64,000 bases of DNA from Lepus europaeus (GCF_033115175.1 NC_084834.1:90194462-90258461); one strand, 5' to 3'; positions 11,601-20,817 are shown, counted from the first letter of the stretch. The notes: a model not told the origin generated them from the sequence alone. Program-made: numbers and translations.

Positions 11601-14600
11601 TTAGTTCAACCAGATATTTTGGATTTTGATATTGGTCTATTATGCTATGTTATATGTGCGTACATATTGTATGTCCACATACAAATTTATTTTAAATGGC
11701 TTTTAGATAAGATTGTCCATAAATTTAAGCTGCTAAAATCAATCAAAGACACATTTTAATTTGTGTGACCTGAATCTGTGTATCATATGTTTTAAACTTG
11801 TTGGTAGAAAGAAACTAAAAACATTTTATATGGTTGTGCTTAAGTTTACTAGTTAAACAAACTACACCATGTTAGATATTTAAGAGATGTTTTCAAATGC
11901 ATGATTCTTAAAATTTATAGAAGGCATTGGACCTTCTGGTAAATGTTTTATTAAGTTCTTATCTAAGGGTTGAAACGGTTTGCTAAGTATTCATGTAATA
12001 TTGCTATTGTCAGCAAGTGATCTAGGACTTGCTCCCTCATTTCTCTATTCTAAGCCCAACTTCTTCTTTCATTTCTCTATTCTCTTCAAGGTAGGGAACT
12101 AATTCTATTATGAAGGAATCTGTAGGACGCACAATTTAATCTTTAGACCTTATAAGAGATGGCTAACATTTTTCTGTAATAGCATAGCCAAAATAAGAGC
12201 TTAAATAATAATCTCATAGCTAGATTCACATCGCCATCAGCGAAGTATACAGTAAGTAAAAAAAAAAAAAAAAAAAAAACCTCCCTTTCAGACCAAAGGG
12301 AAAGAAAGTTTTAAAGTGAGAATATAATTTTCCTCATGGGCATTGTCTACCTTAGAAAAACTACTACAGAACATGCCTGTGACTATAGACTTGTAGTTCA
12401 GGCCACCGAAGATTAGAGATGGGACATGGGCACTCCCTTGACTTGCATCCTCTGGTCTGCTTTAACACAAACCAGGAGGAAAAGAAAGCTAGGCATCAGA
12501 AGCAATGGGTGGCAGGCCTATTAATGGCTGATCTGTACGGTGATCTGCCCTCAAGGAGACCCAACAGGCCAGTCCACTGCAGTGGCTTTCAATGTGGCAA
12601 GTCTGGGCTTCAGCAGAAGTCAGCTTGTGAAGAGCCCTGGCAGCTCTGCCAAGAGTTGGGTCACTGGAAATGGACCTGCCCTGGAGTCGAAGGATGCCCA
12701 GGTCAGAGCCACAGATCTTATTGGCTCCAAGCTGAAAAGCCCTTCACTCAGCCCAACTTCCAAAGTGACCACTGCAGCTGAGGGTATGGTCAAGTAGGGT
12801 CAGCAACATTGCAGGCAGAACTGTAAATTTCTTGTTAGAGATGCCACCTGCCTTTACCTGGCCAGCTCTCCTCCCAGCCCAGCCAAGTAATGAAAGTCAA
12901 CAGAGTGCCTTCCCCTAGGAGGTTCACACCTCCCTTAGGATATACCCCATGTGAAGAGATAGATAGGTCTGGGCCTCTTAACTTACAAGGCCTAAAGCCC
13001 ATCAGATGATTATCAAGCCCCTTCTATCAGGTTCTATTTGCCTCTCAATCACAAAACTTAATTGTAGCTTAGACAGGACCTTTCTTAGCTCCTCTAATAA
13101 TGACTCTGTCCTTTGTTCTAGACCCTGTCTAGCGTACTTGGGCCTCATTCCTTTGTAATCATAACCTCTACTCTACCACCAATGGCTCTACTCCCAACCT
13201 GTGTGTACTGATGGTCCTCTTCCCCACTTAATGCTGTATAATTGTTCAAACCTGGTAAATGCCACTCTTAGGATCATTGGTTACTATCCTCACTCTGTCT
13301 TTTATGACCTTGTCTAAATATGATCAGAGTTGGCAAATTTGGAAGGCTTCCATAGCCTTGGCATGTCATGACGACAGCCTAGGGTGGTTACTGGCGCCAA
13401 TAAACTAGAGTGTCAATTTGTTGGGTCAACAACAGGAGCCACTGTGCACTTGCTCCTCATGTGGGATCTCTGTCCTTAATGTGCTGTACATTGTGATTTA
13501 ATGCTATAACTAGTACTCAAACAGTATGTTTCACTTTGTGTTTCTATGTGGGTGCAAACTGTTGAAATCTTTACTTAATGTATACTAAATTGATCTTCTG
13601 TATATAAAGAGAATTGAAAATGAATCTTAATGTGAATGGAAGGGGAGAGGGAGCGGGAGAGCGGAGGGTTGCGGGTGGGAGGGAAATTATGGGAAGGGGA
13701 AAAAAAATTATGGGAAGGGGAAGCCATTGTAATCCATAAGCTGTATACTGGAAATTTATATTCATTAAATAAAAGTTAAAAAAAAAAAAAGTTATGCTTA
13801 GTGAAGTAAACCAAACCCAAAAAAAAAAAAAAAAAAAAAAAAAAAGAAAGGGACAATTCCATTACACTTGTCTGATGCTCTGATAATCTGTCTTCCTAAT
13901 TTTAGGTCAAGAAAATTTACCTGGATGAAAAGAGACTCTTGGCTGGGGACCATCCTATCGACCTTCTTTTAAGGGACTTCAAGAAAAACTACCACATGTA
14001 TGTGTATCCTGTGCACTGGCAGTTTAGTGAACTTGACCAGCATCCCATGGACAGGTAAAAATTGCTCACTCTCCCATCAAGAGGCCATCTCTGCAACCTG
14101 ATGTCTATATAACTATGCAACAGGGAAATCTAAACAGAGCTGGGAAATTTCTCAGTCCAATTTTAGAATGCTGAAATGCCAAACAAATGTGGATAGAAAC
14201 CTAAACCCAACAAATGCTTTAAAAATAACAGACTATGGGTACAGCATAGCTCTCATGAGTTTACACATGAGAGCCCAGGCTCCCACAGAGACTCCCTTAA
14301 CTCTTTCTCATCCTTGATCCTAAATTCCTGAGATAATATTATTGACCCAACTTGGCCTCATCTGGAACAACAGGTATAGCTCTTGAGTATGAACCAGATT
14401 GTACAAATGCAATTTCTGGATGCACTCCTATAAATTTAGGGAAGAGGGAAGACCATTTCCAGTAAAGAAAGAAACTTTATGAGCCAACAACCTAAAAGCT
14501 ATCAGCTTTATCCACATTAATGTACTATTTATTTGCAACCCTGTGGAAGAAAAACAAATGTTCTTGGGGATCCTAAGAGCTAATGCTTCACACCCAAGCT

Positions 14601-17600
14601 ACTTGGTTAATGGGCTGCTGTTCATTTCATTGCAGAGTCTTGACACATTCTGAGCTTGCTCCTCTGAGAGCATCTCTGGTGCCCATGGAACACTGCATAA
14701 CCCGCTTCTTTGAGGAGTGTGACCCCAACAAGGATAAGCACATCACCCTGAAGGAGTGGGGCCACTGCTTTGGAATTAAAGAAGGTAAATGCACCGCTAG
14801 CCAAAGGAGAGCCATGTCCTCTTCCTCAGATAAGCCCTCAATCCTGCAGTCCTCATGGAGGGGTCTCACAGTGTATTCAAATTGAAACCAGAGACAGAAA
14901 GGTGGTAGCATCCCAAATGGGATTCCCTTGGTACCCACATTGTTATTACAAGGTCCTTTCCCATTGCCTTTACGACACTGCGTTCTCGGAGGCTGGCAAG
15001 GATGAATACGCACTGAGATCTCAGCAGATGGCTAAGTCTGAGACACCACCGTGAATCCAGAGAGCTGAACTAACTCTCAGCTGGCTTCATGTCCTTCCTT
15101 ATTTTATACCCGTCCTTAACTGGGTATTGGGTCAAAATTTTCAAAGTCATATGTGAAGAGTACTTCTGACAATGAGAGATGTCAGAAGGCATCTTAAAAG
15201 TCATTACTGACAGCTAAAGACTGGATCTTACACCAGCCCTTGTGCCCACATACTTTAATCCACAGCTGACCCATGCAGACATGGGCAGGGGACAAGGATC
15301 AGAGGGTTCTTTGTTTATCCATGCAATGGAGAAATTAAAATGTAGACATTTGTTTTGTTGGGTTATATCTTCTTTTTAATTTTTATTTATTTGAAAGGCA
15401 AAACAGGGAAGAGAGATATAGATAGAGTGAGGGAGCGAGAGATCGATCTTCCATCCACTAGTTCATTCCCTAAATGATGGCAACACTCAGTACTGGGCCA
15501 GGCCAAAGCCAGCAGCCAGGATTTCCATCCTTGTCTCCCACATCCTTGGCAGGGGTCCAAGGACTTGGGCCATCTTTGGTTGCCTCCCAGGTGCATTAGC
15601 AGGAAGCTGGATTGGAAGCAGAGTAGCCAGGACTCAAACCAGTGCTCCCATATGGAATATTGGCATCGTAAGCAGCAGCTGTACCACAATGCGGGCCCCT
15701 GGGTTATGTCTTAATCTCTTTCCTTTTATTTTCCTAAGTTAGAGTTGACTTTTTACAAGCAAGCATGTTTTTGAAAAATCAAGATATTAAAAATGCCCCA
15801 AAAGCAAACATTCAAAACTGCTCACAGAATGTAAGTCAACCATGATCATCAAATCTCTACAACAGAGATATGTTTATGACATACATGTGAGATGAATATG
15901 CAGCAGTAAAGAAATCAAAGGTCAGAATTTCTCAAAAAGAGGTAACGTGTGTGATCTGCACTTTAAAAAATATTCTTCATGCAAATGTATAATCCTTTTA
16001 GTAGAAAGAACTGAAGGTAGGAAGACTTGGGCATTTGATAAATAGGTAACTCAAAATGGTTAGTTTTTTCCTCTATAATACTATTCTGTGAAACAAGCAC
16101 AATGATAACGAGCAAAATAAAAAAGGACTAATTTTTTTTAAAGATTTATTTTATTTATTTGAAAGTCAGAGTTACACAGAGAGAGGAGAGGCAGAGAGAG
16201 CGAGAGAAATCTTCCACCCGCTGGTTCACTCCCCTAGATGGCTGCAATGGCCAGAGCTGCGCCAATCCGAAGCCAGGAGCCAGGAGCTTCTTCCAGGTCT
16301 CCCACGCGGATGCAGGGGCCCAAGGACTTGGGCCATCTTCTAATGCTTTCCCAGGCCATAGCAGAGAGCTGGATCTGAAGAGGAGAAGCTGGGACTAGAA
16401 CCGGCGCCCATATGGGATGCCGGTGCTTCAGGCCAGGGCTTTAACCCACTGTGCCACAGCGCCAGCCCCAAAAGGACTAATTTTATAAGCACCTAGTTCT
16501 GGTTATTAGTTGTCAATTCTGAGTAACAAATGACCCACACTTAGCAATTTAAAACCTCTCTCACAATTTCCAAACAGTTTTTTTTTTTAAAGATTTATTT
16601 ATTTATTTGAAAGTCAGAGTTGCACACACAGGGAGAGACAGGTCTTCCATCTGCTGGTTCACTTCCCAAATGGCCGCAGTGGCCGGAGCTGAGCCAATCC
16701 GAAGCCAGGAGCCAGGAGCTTCTTCCTGGTCTCCCACACGGATGAAGGGGCCCAAGGACTTGGGCCATCTTCCACTGCTTTCCCAGGCCATAGCAGAGAG
16801 CTGGATCAGAAGTGGAGCAGCCGGGACTTGAACCGGCACCCATATGGGATGCCAGCGCTGCAGGCTGGGGTTTTAACCTGCTGCGCCACAGTACCGGCCC
16901 ATCCAAGCAGTTTAAAATCTCTCTCACAATTTCCAAGGCTCAGGAATCTGGATGGTTCTGTTGGTCACACTGGACAACCTTGCGACAGTGTGGGAGGAAA
17001 ACATATAAGGTAGGGGATCACAAGATAACATCTTGGAAGATGGATACCATATACTATATGAAAACTATTAGCACTAATATGAAATTAATAAGCTATTAAG
17101 AACCTGGCCCATACAAGTAGCATCAATTTCCTTTCTAGCAAGGTTGTAGAATACAAAAATTACAAATATAAATTATTCTGCAAAAAAAATCAAATATATC
17201 CTTAAAAATGGTCTTTTCCACCTCTTATATTAAAAAGATATTTAGCCTAGCAGTTAAGATGCCATATTCCATATTGAAGTTCCTGGGTTCAATCTTCAAC
17301 TCTAGCTCCTGACTCTAACTTCCTGCTAATGCTAACCTTGGTGGGCAGCAGGTGACGGCTCGAGTAGTTGGGTCCCTGCTACTCAGTGGGCAACCTAGAT
17401 TGAGTTCCTAGCTCTGGTCTTCAGCCTAGCCCAGCCCTAGTCATTGTGGGTGTTAAGGGCGTGAACCAGCAGAAGGTAACTCTGTCTCTCTTTCTTTCTG
17501 TCCCTCAAATAAATCTATAACTTAAAAAAAAAAAAAAAAAAAAGACAAACCATACCCAAGTACAGTTTTCTCCTAACCTGTGTGTGATCACCAAGAGGGA

Positions 17601-17941
17601 AGAACTTAGCCAGGATGGGAAATATTTATGCATGCTCTTTCATGGGGCATATGATTTTAAAAGACTCATAAAGATTTTAAAAGACTCTGCGCTGTCGCAC
17701 AGAGGGTTAACTCCCTGGCCTGAAGCACCGGCATCCCATATGGGAGCCGGTTCGAGTCCTGGCTGCTCCACTTCCAATCTAGCTCTCTGCTATGGCCTGA
17801 GAAAGCAGTGGAAGATGGCTCAAGTACTTGGGTCCCTGCACCCGCATGGGAGACCCAGAGGAAGCTCCTGGCTCCTGGCTTCAGATTGGCACAACTCCAG
17901 CCCATTGTGGCCACCTGGGAGTGAACCATCGGATGGAAGAC

Positions 17942-17990
<49 letters not shown>

Positions 17991-20817
17991 CCTCTGCCTC
18001 TCTGTAACTCTGCCTTTCAAATAAATAAATAAATCTTTTTTTAAAAAGTCATAAAAAGACAAATTCGAACATAGATCATTCACTGAAGGAAGAAGGTTTT
18101 TTGCAAAATTTCTGGCAGCTCTTCAGCATGTAAGCTCACCCAGGCTCCATGCTGGGCAGCTGTCTGGGAGGAGCAGGAAGGGCTTAGGGTCCAGTGACTT
18201 GCAAAGCTAATAATGAGCTTGTTTGTGCACTGTGGTTTGGCCATCATCATGCTATTTTGAAGAAAGGAAGGAATTATAACATAATAAGCCAATAAAGCAG
18301 ATAATAGATATTCGGTCAGAACAAGTAACAAAGTTACTGCTTTGATGCAGCTAGGAAAAGCAAAAAATAAAATATCTATTTGTAAGTACACCCTTCCTTC
18401 CCTCAGGGCTGAGAAATCCACAGAAAGAGAAGATAAATGTTAGCCAGTGTTTTCCTGAATTTTAACTGCCTGTGATCTGAACTGGGTGTACTAAAATATT
18501 CCAGCTCTGCCATGACCCAGCCATGTCAATTGGGGCATGCCACCGAGCTTCAGTGAATTTCATTTTTCCTCATCTGTAAAAACAGAGCTCATTTGAGAGG
18601 TGTAGTAGTCTTCACTTATTCAGTGTCCATGACATTGACATATAGTCATCTTAATCTTTAGGAAAACCTTCCAAGTGGCACTAACGGGGTAAACAAGTCA
18701 GATCATGCAGGTCTTACTTAGCCAATTATAGACATTAACTAAGAAGTCTAGAGATCACCCAATAAGAAGTGATTCACCTGGGTTTGCATTTAACATTCCT
18801 CTGGTTACATTGTGGGGAGACCAGGGAACATTAAGAGGATGTCTTAGTAAATCCAGGCGAGAGTTGATGAGAACTTGAACTAGGAGAGTGATCGTGGTGG
18901 GTGGGAAGAGTAACATATTCAAGATATATTTAAAAACATAATCCTACTCAAGACGTATAGCATGCAGCAGTAAGAAGGCAATATTTGATAGGAAATCTGT
19001 TGGGGCTGGGAGCAGACAGGTGATAGCCTGAGAGAAAGAGAAGTACTATGCCTAAGTTCCTGGCTCTGGGGAGGCAAGGAAAATAGAAAGGCCTTCCAGT
19101 AAGGTAGAAAACACAGACTAGATGTAGATCTTGGAAAAGGGACTAATTCCATTTTGGATAAGAACCCTGAAGTACTTGGAAGGAAATGTAATGCTCGTAG
19201 CTAAATACATGAGTCTTCATTTCAAGACAGAGTTTTAGAATTGAAATATCTATCTAGGGATTAGTAGCAGAAAGGAATTAATTCTCCCAAGGAAAATGTA
19301 TTGAGTTACATGGAAAAGGATCTAGGGTCACATGGAAAGAGATCTAGAACATGGAGAGGTTGGATAGAAAGGAAGGAGGGGAATGAGAAGACTTGGCTGA
19401 AATGAAGAAAGAAACCTAGAATAGCACCATATCAAAGGAGGATTTTCAAAGAGGAGAAAGATATCAACAGTGTCAGAAACTGCTGAGATATCAAGACAGA
19501 TAAGGCTGCCAATTGTTCACCGGATGTAGGGAGATAAGAATATCCTGGGTGGCTTTGGGAAGAGCAGTTTTTGGTGAAGTAGGGTAGGAGCTCCATTCTA
19601 CTGGTTGAGAATGAACGGCGGAGGAGAAAGAGTAAAAGTGAATGTGTGAAAGCAAGAAAGAGCTAGAGGTGCGTACAGAGTTGAGGAAGCATTTTTGAGA
19701 ATAAGAGTCTTGAGCACTCCATTCGTTTATTCATTCATTCATTCATAAACTTAACCAATCTTTAGTGATGGGCTACATAGTGGCAGGCACCGTTCCAAAG
19801 CCTGTATATACAGCCTCTAAAGGCTAATGGGAGAGACTCAATGTTAAAAAAAAAAAAGAAAAGAAAAGAAAAAAGAAAGAAAGAAAAAAAAGGAAAGCAA
19901 AGGTTAACAATATAATATAAGAGAGAAGGAGGAGGGCCGGTGCCGTGGCTCAACAGGCTAATCCTCCGCCTAGAAAATAGGAGACTCTTGAGCACAGGTA
20001 GATGAATTAGCCTTAAGGTCAACGGGAAGGATTTCTTTCATCCAAATAACAGGAAGAAGTAAAGAAGTATGTGTGCAAATATAAGCAAATTTTAAGTAAT
20101 GAAATTATTATCATCATTTTACAAATGCAACTAGTACTCAGAAAAGACAAAGCAAAACAAAACAAAACATCAAAGTCCAGGATCTTGCACACCTCTGGGC
20201 AAGATGAAGACTTATTTTGTCAAGAAAATTACCTGATGCCCCAATAGGGTGATAATTTAGTATGCTTCCAATTCATCTGCTTTAGATACTTGTTTAACAG
20301 TTCCTGAGTTAGTGTTGGCCATACAGATAAGGAGTGGTCTTATATCCACTTGAGGATGCTGTGAAGACATAGGTATGGCAATGCATTCTCTGGCAGCTCA
20401 CTTGGAAACATGACTTAAATGGCCCTACATTACTATTTATTTCTGCTACATTTTAGCTTCCCTGACGGATGAGTAGAGGTGGCACTCCTTGGCTGGGCCT
20501 CCCTTTAACCTTTTCTAGATCTGTCAGTGGATCTCAGCCCTGCATCAGAACTACCTGCAGAGTTTTCTTCGTGTCTACATGCCCTTGGCCTAGGACCCCC
20601 TAGTGATTCCGACTCCGAGGACAGGAGTGAAGCATTAGAAGACCACTTTAAGAGTCCCTGGGTGATGTTGAGAATCACTACTGTGCTGCCTTATTAGATG
20701 GCTTCTCTAATCCCCCAAGTCCAACAAGTTTGTTTATGCTACTTCTTTGGCTTCTTTCTAAAAGTGTTTTGTTTTTTGTTTTTTGCAGAAGACATAGATG
20801 AAAATCTCCTGTTTTGA
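1668..20817 (+). CDS. SPARCL1: SPARC-like protein 1 (hevin), coding exons 3-11 joined; signal-peptide exon off the left edge
   Basis: This is a secreted matricellular glycoprotein of the SPARC family, with roles in cell adhesion and, in brain, synapse formation. Nine exons join without a stop: 1668-1817, 2583-3542, 4627-4699, 5731-5849, 6299-6419, 8335-8471, 13906-14054, 14636-14784 and 20789-20817. They give 628 codons; an 18-residue signal exon as in human would make about 646 residues against 664 in human. Domain order is a long acidic N-terminal part (exons 3-5), a Cys-rich follistatin/Kazal-like domain (exons 6-7) and an extracellular calcium-binding domain with two EF-hands (exons 8-11). 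The C-terminal half is nearly identical to the human protein as I remember it. All junctions have AG/GT sites and consistent phase. The neighbour SCPPPQ1 belongs to the SCPP family thought to descend from SPARCL1. Confidence 0.97.
1899..1962 (+). pseudogene. U2 snRNA pseudogene, 5' fragment
   Basis: The stretch gcttctcggccttttggcta followed by agatcaagtgta matches the first ~35 nt of U2 snRNA exactly, then diverges, keeping cagtttaat. Only the first 65 or so nt are present, so it cannot be a functional gene. It lies in a SPARCL1 intron, sense orientation. Confidence 0.8.
2052..2397 (-). repeat. CSINE, full length, with (GTTT)n tail
   Basis: The reversed body runs from a (GTTT)n/T-rich tail through gacagtgagagagag to ccagcgctggc, the reversed head. 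A short taacag duplication flanks it. It sits between SPARCL1 exons 3 and 4. Confidence 0.95.
2583..3542 (+). CDS. SPARCL1: SPARCL1 exon 4, large acidic exon
   Basis: This exon encodes 320 codons rich in Glu, Asp, Gln, Asn and Ser, including [17 protein letters not shown] and [12 protein letters not shown], which are hallmark stretches of hevin. The open frame reads through both splice sites, so the frame alone overstates the exon. The acceptor is ctttgaag and the donor gtgaga. Compared with human it is shorter near the GLEA...KTVSEAL segment and in the Asp-rich run before DDYF. NRS at the QLNRSSTH stretch is a possible N-glycosylation site. The region is expected to be disordered and extracellular. 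Confidence 0.96.
3543..4626. other. SPARCL1 intron 4, nothing recognised
   Basis: About 1.1 kb of apparently unique sequence between exons 4 and 5. I see no RNA gene or clear repeat. Confidence 0.6.
4627..4699 (+). CDS. SPARCL1: SPARCL1 exon 5
   Basis: Seventy-three nucleotides encode 24 codons ([20 protein letters not shown]...) plus one base. It ends the acidic region, and the donor gtgagt splits the Asp codon that opens the follistatin domain. Confidence 0.92.
5289..5630 (+). repeat. Old CSINE with (CT)n microsatellite
   Basis: A diverged C-repeat with the diagnostic middle gatggcccaagtgcttgggc, ending in about 45 bp of (CT)n at 5553-5597 and an A/T-rich tail. Confidence 0.9.
5731..5849 (+). 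CDS. SPARCL1: SPARCL1 exon 6, EGF-like half of the follistatin domain
   Basis: The exon completes the split Asp and encodes [19 protein letters not shown] and onward with six cysteines, ending CPPAKLLDQ before a gtaagt donor. The Cys spacing fits the N-terminal hairpin of the SPARC follistatin-like domain. Confidence 0.95.
6299..6419 (+). CDS. SPARCL1: SPARCL1 exon 7, Kazal-like half of the follistatin domain
   Basis: Forty codons begin [13 protein letters not shown] and end LDYFGACK plus one base. The VCGTD..TY..SC pattern is the Kazal-type signature shared by SPARC proteins, and NQT is a conserved N-glycosylation site. Confidence 0.96.
6497..6699. mobile_element. Mariner-type MITE (MARNA-like)
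   Basis: A 200-bp non-coding element with long imperfect inverted ends: aagtttatggaaaatggaat near 6508 pairs with the reverse of attcaatttttccagaagtt near 6680. It resembles the ancient mammalian MARNA family as I remember it. No transposase remains. Confidence 0.6.
6726..6903 (+). mobile_element. MER5A-type hAT-Charlie non-autonomous element
   Basis: The blocks gctgcacactaaaatcaact, gattcagatttaattgg and ggcaattctaatgtgctt follow the order of the MER5A consensus as I recall it. It is an ancient DNA transposon fossil in a SPARCL1 intron. Confidence 0.75.
7556..7600 (+). mobile_element. MER5-like fragment
   Basis: The sequence cactggttcttggctctaga and the following bases resemble the end of a MER5 element, cut by the adjacent CSINE. 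Confidence 0.4.
7604..7955 (+). repeat. Old CSINE with CT/TATC/TG microsatellites
   Basis: A diverged C-repeat (gggtcaagtaattggatccc, aaggtcctggctccc) whose 3' pyrimidine region has expanded to (CT)n, (ATCT)n and (TG)n at about 7841-7925. Confidence 0.85.
8056..8235 (+). repeat. CSINE, 3'-truncated
   Basis: The head gggccagtattatggaacag and middle aaaatggcccacgtgcctgg are present, but the element stops at about 8235 without its CT-rich region or tail. Confidence 0.8.
8335..8471 (+). CDS. SPARCL1: SPARCL1 exon 8, start of the extracellular calcium-binding domain
   Basis: The exon encodes 46 codons including the split Ser, with [18 protein letters not shown], the first helix of the SPARC EC domain. 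The acceptor is ataacag and the donor gtaagt. Confidence 0.95.
8781..9113 (-). repeat. CSINE, full length
   Basis: A reversed C-repeat from a T-rich tail through the (ga)n tract to gccacagcaccagcccc. It lies between SPARCL1 exon 8 and the chimeric L1. Confidence 0.93.
9382..9392 (+). promoter_or_regulatory. YY1-type motif at the 5' end of the chimeric L1
   Basis: The motif caagatggcgg sits eight bases into the element. Primate L1s carry a YY1 site at the same place that fixes the transcription start. The full-length L1 in this window has a G-to-A change in the core (gatgacgg) at 45586-45596. Confidence 0.65.
10272..11333 (+). CDS. L1 ORF1p (RNA-binding chaperone), intact
   Basis: An uninterrupted 353-codon frame. 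ORF1p is the trimeric nucleic-acid chaperone that coats L1 RNA in the cytoplasmic RNP. The first ATG is at 10272, but the Met at 10296 (MPNNKRKNQ) fits usual L1 ORF1 starts better. A basic/acidic N-terminus is followed by a heptad-rich coiled coil (residues ~50-165), an RRM-like domain beginning near [11 protein letters not shown] (~175) and the C-terminal domain ([16 protein letters not shown], ~275-325). The second ORF1 in the window is disrupted; this copy has no visible break. There is no ORF2 downstream, so it could only help retrotransposition in trans. Confidence 0.88.
   Translation: MKKPNISNMPNNKRKNQANKNKEDTMTPPNEKDTPMQDYEDDEIEEMQEVDLKKLIRTLRSSQKQILELQKSLMDKIENLSRESEILRRNQNEMKQLVEQETLIVTRNHNEMKSSIDQMTNTLESLKNRMGEAEERISDLEDREQERKQANQRKEEEIRNLKNIVGNLQDTIKKSNIRILGVPEGMEREKGLEGIFSEILAENFPGLEKDRGILVQEAYRTPNKHDQKRSSPRHVIIKLTTVKHKEKILKGARENRQITLRGSPIRLTADFSSETLQARREWRDIAQVLRDKNCQPRILYPAKLSFVKEGEIKTFHSKQKLKEFVATHPALQKMLKDVLHTETQKHGHRYERR
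11373..13302 (+). other. Non-L1 segment inside the chimeric element
   Basis: L1-like sequence ends after caggaag and returns at ttatgaccttgtctaaatat. The first part (to about 12250) is AT-rich and unrecognised. An A22-type run at about 12258-12280 suggests an older retroposition junction, and the remainder carries the Gag/Pol-like relic. I believe similar sequence is common in rabbit DNA, but this is memory, not a search. Confidence 0.65.
12419..12790 (+). pseudogene. Degenerate endogenous-retrovirus gag nucleocapsid region
   Basis: A 120-codon frame includes QCGKSG followed by [13 protein letters not shown], the spacing of two retroviral CCHC zinc knuckles of the gammaretrovirus-like (class I) type. 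The first knuckle lacks its His, and the second lacks its first Cys. No further Gag, protease, RT or LTR could be confirmed, and stops follow. It is a relic without function, carried inside the chimeric L1. Confidence 0.6.
13303..13844 (+). mobile_element. L1 3' UTR of the chimeric element, with double poly(A) tail
   Basis: This part matches the 3' UTRs at 44.2 kb and 52.3 kb. It includes the G-rich purine tract near 13639-13730 and the terminal attaaataaaagtt. After the first A-run come 28 nt (13791-13818) and a second A-run. Confidence 0.92.
13906..14054 (+). CDS. SPARCL1: SPARCL1 exon 9, EC domain and first half of EF-hand 1
   Basis: Forty-nine codons plus two bases run from [14 protein letters not shown] to [10 protein letters not shown]. 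The FSELDQHP...D stretch starts the variant EF-hand 1, which is completed by exon 10. A 4.5-kb chimeric retroelement sits just upstream, its downstream target-site duplication ending 45 bp before this exon. Confidence 0.96.
14636..14784 (+). CDS. SPARCL1: SPARCL1 exon 10, EF-hands 1 and 2
   Basis: The exon encodes [20 protein letters not shown], then the canonical EF-hand loop [13 protein letters not shown] with its flanking CITRFFEEC and HCFG cysteines. Acceptor tgcag, donor gtaaat, one base left over. Confidence 0.96.
15371..15699 (-). repeat. CSINE, diverged
   Basis: A reversed C-repeat: tail side at 15371, (ga)-rich tract, cacttgggcc-type middle, head ccacaatgcgggcccc at 15699. Between SPARCL1 exons 10 and 11. 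Confidence 0.9.
16131..16469 (-). repeat. CSINE, full length
   Basis: A reversed C-repeat ending gccacagcgccagcccc, flanked by the duplication aaaaggactaatttt (about 16121 and 16470). Confidence 0.95.
16579..16900 (-). repeat. CSINE, full length
   Basis: A reversed C-repeat flanked by tccaaacagttt and tccaagcagttt. The longer flanks (ctctctcacaatttccaa) also occur on both sides, suggesting a short tandem duplication at the site. Confidence 0.95.
17236..17543 (+). repeat. Old CSINE
   Basis: A diverged C-repeat (ctagcagttaagatgccata, gagtagttgggtccctgc) ending in an A-run of about 20. Confidence 0.85.
17690..18046 (+). repeat. CSINE with long (CT)n tract
   Basis: Head gcgctgtcgcacagaggg, typical middle, (CT)n expanded at about 17941-17990, and an (AAAT)n tail. 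Confidence 0.94.
18050..19843. other. SPARCL1 last intron, mostly unrecognised
   Basis: No exon seen. A weak MIR-like block lies near 18500-18600 (cctcatctgtaaaa), and (ATTC)n occurs at about 19725-19745. The rest is unassigned. Confidence 0.5.
19844..19893 (+). repeat. A-rich/GAAA simple repeat
   Basis: About 50 bp of (A)n, (GAAAA)n and (GAAA)n, possibly the tail of a lost retroposon. Confidence 0.8.
19936..19972 (+). repeat. CSINE head fragment only
   Basis: Thirty-seven bp (gccggtgccgtggctcaaca and then ggctaatcctccgcct) match the first 37 nt of young CSINEs and stop abruptly. Body and tail are absent. Confidence 0.88.
20527..20690 (-). mobile_element. MER5A-type hAT element
   Basis: The blocks cctgcatcagaactacctgc, cctagtgattccgactcc and ggtgatgttgagaatcact follow the MER5A consensus as I recall it; the orientation call is uncertain. 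Confidence 0.6.
20789..20817 (+). CDS. SPARCL1: SPARCL1 exon 11, last eight codons and stop
   Basis: After a ttttttgcag acceptor the frame reads (E)DIDENLLF and TGA, identical to the human C-terminus as I recall it. The intron before it is about 6 kb. Confidence 0.95.

Larger units (their letters stand above)
9374..13844 (+). mobile_element. Chimeric L1: 5' UTR + ORF1 + non-L1/ERV-like segment + L1 3' UTR, no ORF2
   Basis: Sixteen-bp duplications (agaaagggacaattcc) at 9358-9373 and 13845-13860 bound one insertion. 9374 to about 10271 is L1 5' UTR, 10272-11333 is ORF1, and both match the full-length L1 at 45578. L1 similarity stops at about 11372 and resumes at about 13303 inside the L1 3' UTR. 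The 1.93 kb between is not L1 and includes a retroviral Gag relic. The end has two poly(A) runs, 13778-13790 and 13819-13844, separated by 28 nt. It lies in a SPARCL1 intron in sense. It resembles HAL1-style ORF2-less L1s in logic; it must have used another L1's reverse transcriptase. Confidence 0.88.

Noticed and set aside
12419..12790. Functional retroviral or cellular zinc-finger gene
   Set aside because: Both CCHC motifs lack ligands, no Gag body or LTRs surround it, and it is carried within an L1-type insertion.
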